From Fimbriimonadaceae bacterium (lineage in GTDB: Bacteria > Armatimonadota > Fimbriimonadia > Fimbriimonadales > Fimbriimonadaceae), in the NCBI GenBank assembly GCA_019187105.1, contig JABAQM010000001.1, positions 1,674,001-1,738,000 on the forward strand: a DNA stretch of 64,000 nucleotides, given 5' to 3'. Numbering within the stretch: position 1 is the stretch's first letter; every line of letters starts with the position of its first letter. Below the pieces are notes generated by a model. That model was not told the origin of the DNA. It worked only from the letters and a program-made list of their open reading frames with translations, and searched no databases. This document shows positions 7,998 to 16,004 of the stretch, piece by piece. A program made the position numbers and the translations under genes.

Positions 7998-9469
7998 TCG
8001 GCCGGCACCAACCGAACAATCTTGTCCGGACCGTTGATCGCGAGATAGACGTAACCGTCTGGACCCACGGCCACCTCACGAATGCGTCCGATTCCAAAAA
8101 TCAACTCCTCACGCTCGACAAGGGCGCCATCCTTTACGCGGATCCGATCCAAGTTCTGGCCGGCGAGGCCGCCGGCGAGGAGATCGCCCGACCACTTGGC
8201 AAACGTCTTGCCGCGATAGACGTCGAGTCCGCACGCTCCGATGGATGGCAGCCACCGGAAGACTGGCATCGTGATCTTCTTCTCAGTAGTCCAAGGCGTT
8301 CTGAAGGGAGTGTCGTTGTAATTGATGCTGAACGCGACGACCGGCCAGCCGTAATTCGCTCCGCGCTCGATCTTGTTCACTTCGTCCCCGCCACGTGGCC
8401 CATGCTCGGTTACCCACAGATCGCCCTGCAGATCGAATGCAAGTCCCTGCTGGTTCCTGTGACCGTAGCTCCAAATCCCCTTGATGGCGTCGGCAGTACC
8501 CACAAACGGGTTGTCCTTTGGCTCGCTGCCGTCCTCGTTCAGCCGATAGGTCTTTCCAAAGGGATTGGATAGCTCCTGGGCGAGCATATTGCCCCCCCGC
8601 TCTCCCACCACGAACCATACATGGCCCTTTCCGTCGAAGACGATGCGGCTGCCAAAGTGAATTCCCGCACCGGTGTACCACTTTTGATCAGCCTCCCAAA
8701 TCGTCTGCTGATCCGTCCAGGTCAGGTCCTCACCGCTGGCCTTCAGTTTGCCGCGGACTATCTTCGTCAGGCCGCCGCGACCATTCTTCGCCGGCTCGGT
8801 GTAGGCCAGGTAAACCCATCCGTTCGATTTGTAGTTCGGATGAAGGGTGATGTCCATCAGACCGCCCTGGCCCAATTCGATGACTTCGGGAATCCCGCTT
8901 ACCTGCCCGGTGACGCGGCCGCCCCTCGCAACGGAGAGCGTCCCCCCACGATTCGTGATCAACATCCTTCCGTCGGGCAGCCACTCGACCGCCCAAGGCG
9001 TCGACAGCCCCTGGTCGCTATCCACCACGGTCTCCACCTTGAATCGGTGGTTCCTCGAGTTATAGACGCCACCCGATGCCTCCGGTCTCATTCCCGATCG
9101 GCGCAGAGCCTGGTATTGGAGCTCACGGATATGAACCACCAACGCCCAGATTTGCTCGTCGGAAAGGGACTCGCGATAGGCTTCCATACCCATATCGGGC
9201 ACGCCGTTCTTGATCGCGTCGAAGAAGGGCCGGTCCCACTTCTGGTCGTACTTCTCCAGGGTGTTCAGCGACTTCGTGCCACCCCCGCCGCCCTGGCCCT
9301 GAGAGCCGTGGCACTTCGCGCAGGTCTGCTCGTAGAGCTCGGAAACATTGACGCGCGTTCGATTCTGGGCACTGGACTCTGCCGCAACTGCCGCCTTCGG
9401 TTCCTCCACCGTGGTACACGCCATCGTCACCGCCGCCACTGGGGCCCAAATCCAAGCACGCTTGCTCAC
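7994..9469 (-). CDS. PQQ-type sugar dehydrogenase with N-terminal cytochrome c domain
   Basis: A 491-residue secreted oxidoreductase. The hydrophobic N-terminus ends at VTMAC (Cys18), a weak lipobox. A cytochrome c domain follows with haem motif CAKCH at 50-54 and a Met ligand candidate at 93 or 95. From about residue 135 a glucose/sorbosone dehydrogenase beta-propeller begins (TPWAVEWLPDGRMLITNRGG), with GGDEVN and NYGWP typical of the fold. The haem domain probably passes electrons to the respiratory chain. I chose a GTG start with GAAGGAG about nine bases upstream; the open frame upstream runs over the MFS gene and is not coding. Confidence 0.9.
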   Translation of the reverse strand: MSKRAWIWAPVAAVTMACTTVEEPKAAVAAESSAQNRTRVNVSELYEQTCAKCHGSQGQGGGGGTKSLNTLEKYDQKWDRPFFDAIKNGVPDMGMEAYRESLSDEQIWALVVHIRELQYQALRRSGMRPEASGGVYNSRNHRFKVETVVDSDQGLSTPWAVEWLPDGRMLITNRGGTLSVARGGRVTGQVSGIPEVIELGQGGLMDITLHPNYKSNGWVYLAYTEPAKNGRGGLTKIVRGKLKASGEDLTWTDQQTIWEADQKWYTGAGIHFGSRIVFDGKGHVWFVVGERGGNMLAQELSNPFGKTYRLNEDGSEPKDNPFVGTADAIKGIWSYGHRNQQGLAFDLQGDLWVTEHGPRGGDEVNKIERGANYGWPVVAFSINYNDTPFRTPWTTEKKITMPVFRWLPSIGACGLDVYRGKTFAKWSGDLLAGGLAGQNLDRIRVKDGALVEREELIFGIGRIREVAVGPDGYVYLAINGPDKIVRLVPAE

Positions 9470-9521
9470 CGCTCTATTCTCCTTCGAAAACCGCCGCCAT
9501 TGCTTGACTTCATGTGATCGA

Positions 9522-10826
9522 TCACGTCCTGTCCGTCGTTCCGGCGACCTGCGCCGCCAGATCATGCTCCCCTTTTGGGCTCGATGCCGGTCTGATGACG
9601 AAGCAACCGGCGACCAACAAGCCCAGGAGGCCGATCGGCCAGAACGGACCTGCCACCTTTCCGGCCGTAGCGAAGTCGATCGCCAGTCCCACGATCGGCG
9701 CGCACGCCAAGGTCGCCAGGCCCTGGGCCTGGCCCTCGATCGATAGGATGGTCGCTGCTTGCCGCTCATCAGAAGATTTGTCGAATCGGCTGATGATCAG
9801 CGGTCGCCATATGGCTTGCATCACATGGAGGAGTACGAAGGCCGGAATCAAGATTGCGGCAAGACCCATCCAGCCGCCCAGAAGGATCAGGCCGTAGAGG
9901 AGGGCGGCGGAGGCCCACAGCGCCGTCGAAGCCCGTTCCTCGTTACCTAGCCGCTCAGCGATCTTATGCGTCTGCCGGCTGCCGAAGGAGGAAAGGACAT
10001 AGAGAACAAAGTAAACGACACCGACGAGCACTGCGCTTCGCTGCGTGTCGCTCCAGCCTTCCTCACTCTGAACGATGGCCAGGCCGCTCGCGGCGAAGAG
10101 CCCGCCAGCTGCGGCTTTCAAAACTGGCTGCAGGTAGTCCTTGACCGCCTTGAAGACTCCCTCGAATCCCATCGACTCGAGCATTAGTCGACGAAGATCG
10201 GGCTTGCGGACAGAATGCACGATGGCGTCTCTCAGGTGCCGAGCAACATTCCGTACCGAAGCCTTCTCATCGATGTGAGCATCGAGCTCCTTCGGATAGC
10301 CGAAGAAATTGATGATGTTCAGCAAATAGGGAGGAATAGCAAAGAGGAAGACATAGCGGTACCCGTCACTCACGAAGACAAAGACCGCCGACAGGATCAC
10401 CGAGACGGCCGATCCAATTAGGCTCCATGACCGTGTGTAACCGTAAACTTTCGTCCGCTCGCCCAGGCGATCTTGCAGCCTCAGCCAGGAGAAGATCAGG
10501 GCCTTATGGGTGCCATCCCGAAACGACTCGCCGATCGCAAAGAACAGCATCGCCACGAACAGAATTGCCGGAACCGTCGAATACGCGAAGATGACGAAGC
10601 TCACGATGTAGGCGGCAAACGACAGAATCATCGAAATTCGCCTGCCACACGTGTCGGCGATGGCGCCGGTCGGGACGCCCATTAGGTTGACGCAGGCTTC
10701 CCGAAACGCGATCAGGGTTCCAATCTCGAAATACGACATCCCCTTTTCGAGGAAGACAAGCACGAGAAAGGGCTCGAAATACCGCTGATTCTTGAGGAAC
10801 CCGTAGAGGCTGAAGCGGAATAGCAT
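9522..10826 (-). CDS. MFS transporter
   Basis: A 434-residue integral membrane protein with about 12 hydrophobic segments. The loop 2-3 motif is GAIADTCGRRISMI, close to the MFS signature GxxaDrxGrR. Residue content gives no substrate. It is the first gene of the leftward operon, 52 bases before the sugar dehydrogenase, so it may import a sugar or related product; that is contextual only. The divergent YjbR gene begins 60 bases away across an inverted repeat. Confidence 0.88.
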   Translation of the reverse strand: MLFRFSLYGFLKNQRYFEPFLVLVFLEKGMSYFEIGTLIAFREACVNLMGVPTGAIADTCGRRISMILSFAAYIVSFVIFAYSTVPAILFVAMLFFAIGESFRDGTHKALIFSWLRLQDRLGERTKVYGYTRSWSLIGSAVSVILSAVFVFVSDGYRYVFLFAIPPYLLNIINFFGYPKELDAHIDEKASVRNVARHLRDAIVHSVRKPDLRRLMLESMGFEGVFKAVKDYLQPVLKAAAGGLFAASGLAIVQSEEGWSDTQRSAVLVGVVYFVLYVLSSFGSRQTHKIAERLGNEERASTALWASAALLYGLILLGGWMGLAAILIPAFVLLHVMQAIWRPLIISRFDKSSDERQAATILSIEGQAQGLATLACAPIVGLAIDFATAGKVAGPFWPIGLLGLLVAGCFVIRPASSPKGEHDLAAQVAGTTDRT

Positions 10827-10849
10827 CGACCTGCCCGAACCGATCCGAT

Positions 10850-10875
10850 GCTACCGTCTTGCTGCTCCTGGTAGC
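10850..10875. promoter_or_regulatory. Inverted repeat GCTACC-N14-GGTAGC in a divergent promoter region
   Basis: Two perfect 6-base half-sites separated by 14 bases lie between the leftward MFS gene and the rightward YjbR gene. The position suits an operator, but the short arms could also arise by chance. Confidence 0.25.
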
Positions 10876-10886
10876 TTCATGGAGCG

Positions 10887-11186
10887 ATGACGATCGACGA
10901 CGCCCGAATCGTACTCCTCGCAATTGATGGAGCCTACGAGGGCGAACACATGGGCCATCCCGACTTCCGATTGAAGAAGGGCATCTTTGCGAGCCTATGG
11001 CCGAAAAGGGGAACGGCCGTGCTCAGACTCCCACCTGCCATCGCGGAGGCCGCCGTCGCCGATATTCCCGGGTCCCGGATCGCCTCGAAGGTTGGCGGCA
11101 TGGGCTGGATCGAGCTGCCATTAGGTCCGCTCGAACGCGAGACGTTTCGCGACTTCGCCGGGCTGGCCGCCGAAGCACGCCGCTGA
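10887..11186 (+). CDS. MmcQ/YjbR family protein
   Basis: A 99-residue protein of the YjbR-like fold, seen in small double-wing DNA-binding-like proteins of uncertain function. It shows the family pattern of an early basic patch, central FASLWPKRGTAVLRL strands and a WIELPLG turn near the C-terminus. There is no signal peptide. It precedes a drug-type MFS gene by 22 bases and is probably co-transcribed with it. Confidence 0.75.
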   Translation: MTIDDARIVLLAIDGAYEGEHMGHPDFRLKKGIFASLWPKRGTAVLRLPPAIAEAAVADIPGSRIASKVGGMGWIELPLGPLERETFRDFAGLAAEARR

Positions 11187-11208
11187 CCGCTTCCGGTAGA
11201 TTCGAGGC

Positions 11209-12378
11209 ATGACGGAGCCCGCCGCGAAGCTCTCGTGGCGAACCGAACTCCCGCTCCTTTTCGCGATTTTCCTAGACCTCGTCGGTTTCGGGATGATCAT
11301 CCCCGACATCCAGACCAGGGCCGAGCGGCTGGGTGCGGCTGGCCCCGTCATTGGCCTGCTGCTGGCAAGCTATTTCGTCGTTCAGATCTTGGTCTCACCG
11401 AAGTGGGGGATCTTGAGCGACCGGATCGGCCGGAAGCCGGTCCTCGTGGGTTGCGGGCTGCTCTCGGCTCTGTCGATGGTCGCCTACGGATTGGCCACCA
11501 CGCTCTGGTGGATCCTCGCCGCGAGAATTCTAGCCGGGCTGGCGGCTGCCAACGTTGCCGTGGCCCAGGCTTACATCGCGGACAAAACCACCCTCGACGA
11601 ACGAACCGCGGCGATGGGTAGGGTTGGCGCGGCAATCACCACCGGACTGATCCTGGGCCCCGCGCTGGGTGGCCAACTTGCCAAGTTTGGGGGCAACCAG
11701 GCGGTCGGTTTTGTTGCAGCGGGCTTCTCGTTGCTTGGGGCGGTCTGGATCGCCATGGCCGTCCCCCATGTGGCGCCAACCGCTGAGCGCAAACCCGGCA
11801 AGGGGCCGGTCATCGACTTTCGACTCCTGAAGGACGTTCGGGAAGTTCGCCCACTGATCATCCTCGCGATTGCCGCTTTTTTCGCGCTCGCCTGCCTGGA
11901 AGGCACATTTGGCCGCCTCATAAAGCAGAACCTCGGCCTTGGTGAGGACGCGTTTGGCTGGATATTCAGCTACGAGTCCGTGCTTGGGGTCGTTGTCCAA
12001 GCCGCCTTGCTGCCCTGGATCGTTCGACAGCTCCAACCAACGGCGACACTGCGAACGGGCTTTGTTCTACAGGGCGTTGGGCTGGCGCTGACCCCGTTTG
12101 CTCCCAATCTCGCGGCACTGTTTGGGTGCAGCACCCTGTATGCAGTCGGAGTCGGCCTGGCTAACCCAACGATCAATTCGTTGGGCAGCGCGCTCACACC
12201 TGAGAACCGGCAGGGCGAGCTCTTTGGTCTCCTCCAGGCAGCCCGGTCAGGCGGCTTTATCATTGGTCCCATCCTTGGCGGCGCCATGTTCGACTGGATG
12301 CCGGCGGCGCCGTACCTCTTGGCTGGCGCGGTTTCCGTCGTCGTTGCCTTTGCCACGCCAAAGTTCCAAAGCAGCTAG
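11209..12378 (+). CDS. MFS transporter, TetA-like drug efflux type
   Basis: A 389-residue, 12-helix transporter of the DHA1 branch. The first helix carries LDLVGFGMIIPDIQ, close to the TetA/Bmr pattern, and the loop 2-3 motif GILSDRIGRKPVL is a good match to GxLsDRxGRRpvl. The helix 5 segment GPALGGQL resembles the antiporter motif C (GPxxGG). Efflux of a drug or metabolite by proton exchange is the family role; the substrate is unknown. Confidence 0.88.
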   Translation: MTEPAAKLSWRTELPLLFAIFLDLVGFGMIIPDIQTRAERLGAAGPVIGLLLASYFVVQILVSPKWGILSDRIGRKPVLVGCGLLSALSMVAYGLATTLWWILAARILAGLAAANVAVAQAYIADKTTLDERTAAMGRVGAAITTGLILGPALGGQLAKFGGNQAVGFVAAGFSLLGAVWIAMAVPHVAPTAERKPGKGPVIDFRLLKDVREVRPLIILAIAAFFALACLEGTFGRLIKQNLGLGEDAFGWIFSYESVLGVVVQAALLPWIVRQLQPTATLRTGFVLQGVGLALTPFAPNLAALFGCSTLYAVGVGLANPTINSLGSALTPENRQGELFGLLQAARSGGFIIGPILGGAMFDWMPAAPYLLAGAVSVVVAFATPKFQSS

Positions 12379-12395
12379 CTATTTTGGCGACCCGC

Positions 12396-12447
12396 GCAAC
12401 GGGACGCCCCCTTGCTTCCACAAACGGTATTACCGGCTTTCTGCCGG
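12396..12447 (+). other. Two tandem hairpins in the leader of the PEP-CTERM gene
   Basis: Hairpin 1 is at 12396-12415 (GCAA and GGG pairing with CCC and TTGC across one mismatch). Hairpin 2 is at 12433-12447 (CCGGC, loop TTTCT, GCCGG). They lie in the 92-base gap before the gene and stop about 10 bases short of its ribosome binding site AAAGGAAG. Hairpin 1 could end the upstream MFS transcript, or the pair could form a regulatory leader. Confidence 0.35.
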
Positions 12448-12470
12448 ATTAAGAGAAAGGAAGTAACTAC

Positions 12471-13241
12471 ATGAAAACTATATTTGGAAACCGCTTGAGC
12501 GGTTTATTGGCGTTGGGCGCCCTTGCGGTATCCGCCAACGCGCAGCTAAACGACGAGGACCGAATCCTCGAAACCATGAAGGAAAGCCAAGGCCAAGTCA
12601 TCAACACGCTGGGTCGACTCTATGGCGCCGCCCCCGGCGAACTCATCCACTTCGACGTCACGACTCAGCGAACCCAGGAATGGTCCTTCTTCCGAATGAC
12701 CTCCAGGGCAGGCCAATCCTGGCAGGGCATGAACATCAGCATCGACATCGCCGGAAGCCACAACCTGCTCTCCGGGAGCGGCAATTTCGGGTCCAGTTTG
12801 ATGCTTGGCGCCGATGCCTGGAATCAGGACGGCACCTTCCAATGGAATCAGGGTGGCGCTGACCTCCTACTCATGGATTCGCTGGCGACCAACCAGCGCA
12901 AGGGCGGCAAGCCCGACGAGCACACCGGAACCGAGTGGGTCGGAGACCTCAGCTTCACGTGGGTGATCCACACCATGGATGGAGTCCCGACCGGTGAGGA
13001 ATCGTTGCGACTCGACTACAGATTTCGTCTTCCCAGGAAATTCAACTGGTGGCAGAGGACCGAAATGAATACCGTTACCGGCGAGACCTTCGGAACGAGC
13101 AGCGCTGGCTCGTGGGACCTCGATACGGGTACCGGAGAGTTTAGTGCCGAAATCGTGCCAGAGCCCGTCTCGCTGATCGCGATTACGGTTGGACTTGCGG
13201 GACTCGCCGGCCGCCGACGAGCCCGATCAAGCCGCCGTTAA
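12471..13241 (+). CDS. PEP-CTERM domain protein
   Basis: A 256-residue exported protein. The signal peptide is residues 1-25 (cleavage near SANA-QL). The C-terminus has VPEPVSLIAI, a hydrophobic helix and the basic tail RRRARSSRR, the PEP-CTERM sorting signal recognised by exosortase. The middle region is rich in G, S, W and N and has no motif I know; such proteins are usually linked to extracellular polysaccharide or surface attachment. The start has AAAGGAAG upstream. No exosortase gene is in the window. Confidence 0.9.
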   Translation: MKTIFGNRLSGLLALGALAVSANAQLNDEDRILETMKESQGQVINTLGRLYGAAPGELIHFDVTTQRTQEWSFFRMTSRAGQSWQGMNISIDIAGSHNLLSGSGNFGSSLMLGADAWNQDGTFQWNQGGADLLLMDSLATNQRKGGKPDEHTGTEWVGDLSFTWVIHTMDGVPTGEESLRLDYRFRLPRKFNWWQRTEMNTVTGETFGTSSAGSWDLDTGTGEFSAEIVPEPVSLIAITVGLAGLAGRRRARSSRR

Positions 13242-13251
13242 AAACTTGCTA

Positions 13252-13286
13252 ATTGGCGCCGGGCCACCGGTTCAACCGGCGCCAAT
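13252..13286. terminator. Bidirectional hairpin terminator
   Basis: A perfect 11-bp stem (ATTGGCGCCGG at 13252-13262 with CCGGCGCCAAT at 13276-13286) with a 13-base loop lies exactly between the stops of the convergent PEP-CTERM and FAD oxidoreductase genes. On the minus strand TTTTT follows seven bases after the stem; on the plus strand there is no T-run. Confidence 0.65.
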
Positions 13287-14776
13287 CATAGCGAAGCCAG
13301 GGTTTGCTCTGGCCACCGGAGCTCGATCCCAAAGGTTTCGCACAGGCTTTGAATTGCCCGAAGGTGCTTCGAGCTGGACCAGGCATCGGCCGGCTCAACC
13401 TGGTTCTGCAGGCAATATCCGGCCAAGATCCCAGCCGCCTCACCAATGTTCCACTCGACCGGATGCAACCGGTAACAGCCATTGGTAATGTGCGTCGTGG
13501 CAAGGTTCTTTCCTCCCGCAATGAGATTCCTCGTCTCTTGGGGAATGAGGGAGCCCAGCGGTATTTCGAATGGCAGTGAGCTCAGGTCAAGCGGGCCGTC
13601 GCCATCGGTTCGCGGATGAAGGTCGATCCGGTAGGCCCCGATCCCGACGGAGTCCGGAAATGATGGCGCACGATCCAAGGCCGGGTTGGCGGAGGCGGAA
13701 ACATCTTCCTCCCGAATGGTCTTGCACGCCACCATGCGGCGAGATTCGCGAACGTAGGGCGCCTCAGCCCACGAATGAAGCTGAAACTCGGGCATGCCAC
13801 CCTCGCTCTGCATCCACTGCAGCCATCTGAGGGAGAATTCGCGCGCCAATTGCCCAACTTCAGACTCGCTAAGCCGAGGATGGTCGATCAGCGGCTCAAG
13901 AAAGTAGTCGTTCTGTGGCCAATTCACCACCGAAACCGACTCTCGATGCGGTGAAAACAAATCGCCATCGATCACGCGGCGGTACGCAAAGAGCGAAAAG
14001 TCTCCCTCGTAGGGCGGCAAAGTCTTGATCTCGCCCGTGATAGGGCTTGGAAATGACCATCCAAAGAGAGGGAGGTCGGGGTAGCCGGGCCACACCGGCG
14101 ACTCGAAGCCGCTCGGCAGCGACACCACCGCTTGCCCTCCGGCGCGGTGCGCGATCGCAAAGCACCAGGTGATCGCCTGCTGGGCCAAGGGACTGGCATG
14201 CGATCGGGCGTGCTCTTCCCCCGTCTCGTTCTGGGATTCTGCCCCGATCCGGTACGCCGTTCCCGTTACGGGCAGGAGCTCGCCCGTTTCCGAGGCGTCG
14301 ATAAACATGCTAGCTGCAAGCTCTATGTCGTCGTCGATCGATATCGCCTCGATCCGATTCCCCTTCATTCTCGCGGCTGCCTGAGGCTTCTGCTGCCAAA
14401 CGACCTCGATCAAATCGCCGCCGACCATCTCCTCCAGAATCGCGGCTGCTACCTCAGGCTCGTGACCCAGCCGGGAAACCCAACACCGACCGGGATTGAG
14501 AAGCGGATCGTCCCGGTGTTGCGGCAGCAGATCGGCCAGCGACCGATAATGCGCCCGTACTCGGTTTCGGAATTCGCGGTAGGTGGCCGTACAGCCGAAC
14601 TGCTCGATCCAGGGATGCTCGTCCGGAGGCACCATCTGGCTCGTCATCTGACCGCCAAGCCAGCGGTGGCGGCGAACCAGAGCCGTCCGCATTCCCACGC
14701 GCTTCGCGGAGATTGCGGCAGCGCATGCGCCCATGCCGTCGCCGTAGACCACCAAATCGGCGGCGAGTCTCTTCAC
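13286..14776 (-). CDS. FAD-dependent oxidoreductase (FAD_oxidored family)
   Basis: A 496-residue flavoprotein. The N-terminal Rossmann motif is VVYGDGMGACAAAISAKRVG, followed by WLGGQMTSQMVPP, typical of the FAD_oxidored family found with polysaccharide or carbohydrate use in Planctomycetes and Bacteroidetes. FIDASETGELLP and a C-terminal IAGGKNLATTHI.NGCYR match the second FAD-contact region. The substrate is unknown. Unlike many relatives it has no evident signal peptide. It is alone on its strand, downstream of the tRNA terminator. Confidence 0.88.
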   Translation of the reverse strand: MKRLAADLVVYGDGMGACAAAISAKRVGMRTALVRRHRWLGGQMTSQMVPPDEHPWIEQFGCTATYREFRNRVRAHYRSLADLLPQHRDDPLLNPGRCWVSRLGHEPEVAAAILEEMVGGDLIEVVWQQKPQAAARMKGNRIEAISIDDDIELAASMFIDASETGELLPVTGTAYRIGAESQNETGEEHARSHASPLAQQAITWCFAIAHRAGGQAVVSLPSGFESPVWPGYPDLPLFGWSFPSPITGEIKTLPPYEGDFSLFAYRRVIDGDLFSPHRESVSVVNWPQNDYFLEPLIDHPRLSESEVGQLAREFSLRWLQWMQSEGGMPEFQLHSWAEAPYVRESRRMVACKTIREEDVSASANPALDRAPSFPDSVGIGAYRIDLHPRTDGDGPLDLSSLPFEIPLGSLIPQETRNLIAGGKNLATTHITNGCYRLHPVEWNIGEAAGILAGYCLQNQVEPADAWSSSKHLRAIQSLCETFGIELRWPEQTLASL

Positions 14777-14799
14777 CGGTCAAGGGACGCGGGCCAACC

Positions 14800-14828
14800 C
14801 AAAAAAGTGGCCCGGTGTGATCGGGCCA
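14800..14828 (-). terminator. Intrinsic terminator of the tRNA-Leu transcript
   Basis: Read on the minus strand: stem TGGCCCG, loop ATCACAC, stem CGGGCCA, then CTTTTTT. This is a textbook rho-independent terminator about 155 bases downstream of tRNA-Leu. The rest of the gap (14829-14982) holds no gene that I can see. Confidence 0.8.
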
Positions 14829-14982
14829 AGGGTGACAATTTCATTCCAGGGGGGTGCTGTCTCGTTATGTCAGTTGTGAAGTGCCGATTCCATTCAGTAA
14901 CGCAACCGAAATCGACGAGTGGAGTCTGCCAGGGGGGTGTTATCGGGGCGTTAAGAGCGCCTTAAGTGCCGATTAAGTTTGT

Positions 14983-15069
14983 TGGTGCCGGGAGCGGGAC
15001 TCGAACCCGCACGAGTGTGAAGCTCAACGGTTTTTGAGACCGCCGCGTCTACCATTCCGCCACCCCGGC
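14983..15069 (-). tRNA. tRNA-Leu (anticodon CAA)
   Basis: An 87-nt class II tRNA with encoded CCA. Acceptor arms are GCCGGGG and TCCCGGC with discriminator A. The D arm contains GGCGGAATGGTAGACGC, typical of leucine tRNAs. Anticodon loop CTCAAAA gives CAA, reading UUG. A long variable arm and T arm GCGGGTTCGAGTCCCGC follow. A TAGAAT -10 element (minus strand, 15080-15075) lies six bases upstream of the 5' end, without a recognisable -35. Confidence 0.96.
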
Positions 15070-15119
15070 AGGGCATTCTAGGGTACCAGAACCCTTTCCC
15101 CGCGCCTATACTGGGATGC

Positions 15120-16004
15120 ATGAACACCGGCTTGAGGGCGCTCCTTGGTGGTCTTATCGATTACGCCGGCTTGTATCCTCCCGCTTCGCTCAAGCTATCC
15201 GAGGCGGCGGCGGAGTACCGGCGTTACCTGGCGGGACCGGAATCGTGGATCTTGAACCGGTTCATTTGTCCTTCGTCAAAGCTGGCGGATCTCGGCGGCA
15301 TGATCGGCAGTGTCGCCGAGCCTTGGCCGGTGACCACGCTGGTTTCGAGCCTTGGAAAGCTGGATGACGAGCTACCCCTCATCGAGGAGTTCGTCGCTGA
15401 GTTCGAAGGCACGGCAACCGTCGAGTGTATCGAGGTGAGGGCGACGGAACCCTTAACGGCCCGCGGTCTCCGATCGATCAGCGATTTGGAGGTCGAGGAA
15501 ACGTTCGTTGAAGTCGCGTTGGGCGACAACCTGCTCGACGATCTTGCCGCAATCGCCGAGGTCGGCCAGGTTGGAGCAAAGGCTCGAACGGGCGGAGTTA
15601 CCGCCGATCAGTTTCCTTCCGTCGAGGCGCTGGCCGCATTCATCCAGGAGTGCGTCAACCTCGGGATCAGCTACAAGATGACGGCTGGACTCCACCATCC
15701 TTACCGCCAATACCACCCGAGCGTCAAAACGGAAATGCATGGATTTCTCAACGTGCTTGCCGGAGGCCTCTTTGCGATGACGGCCGAACTGTCGCGGTCA
15801 GAAATCGAGGAGGTGCTGTCCGAACAGAGGGTCGGGGCTTTCGAGATTGACGACCAGGGCATTCGTTGGCACGAGCTTCACGCCACACTCGATGAAATCG
15901 AGGAATTCCGTGATATCTTCCGCACAATCGGCTCTTGCTCGGTCGAAGAACCGCTCGAGGATCTGGCGGGAATCGGCCTGTTGCCCTCAAAATCGAGGCG
16001 ATGA
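15120..16004 (+). CDS. Conserved protein of unknown function, first gene of the fumarylacetoacetase operon
   Basis: A 294-residue soluble protein that I do not recognise. The segments KARTGGVTADQFPS, LGISYKMTAGLHHPYR and a strand-helix rhythm suggest a TIM-barrel-like fold, and the conserved-looking K, R, H residues could form an active site. Its stop overlaps the ATG of fumarylacetoacetase, so it belongs to the same pathway operon. An aromatic-degradation or lyase role is possible but unproven. Confidence 0.75.
   Translation: MNTGLRALLGGLIDYAGLYPPASLKLSEAAAEYRRYLAGPESWILNRFICPSSKLADLGGMIGSVAEPWPVTTLVSSLGKLDDELPLIEEFVAEFEGTATVECIEVRATEPLTARGLRSISDLEVEETFVEVALGDNLLDDLAAIAEVGQVGAKARTGGVTADQFPSVEALAAFIQECVNLGISYKMTAGLHHPYRQYHPSVKTEMHGFLNVLAGGLFAMTAELSRSEIEEVLSEQRVGAFEIDDQGIRWHELHATLDEIEEFRDIFRTIGSCSVEEPLEDLAGIGLLPSKSRR

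Noticed and set aside
8621-9517. 298-codon frame antisense to the sugar dehydrogenase
   Set aside because: The minus-strand gene has haem and propeller motifs; this frame has none and no ribosome binding site.
12391-12450. Possible c-di-GMP-I (GEMM) riboswitch before the PEP-CTERM gene
   Set aside because: Only GGGACGC resembles the consensus; the GNRA tetraloop helix and its docking receptor are missing.
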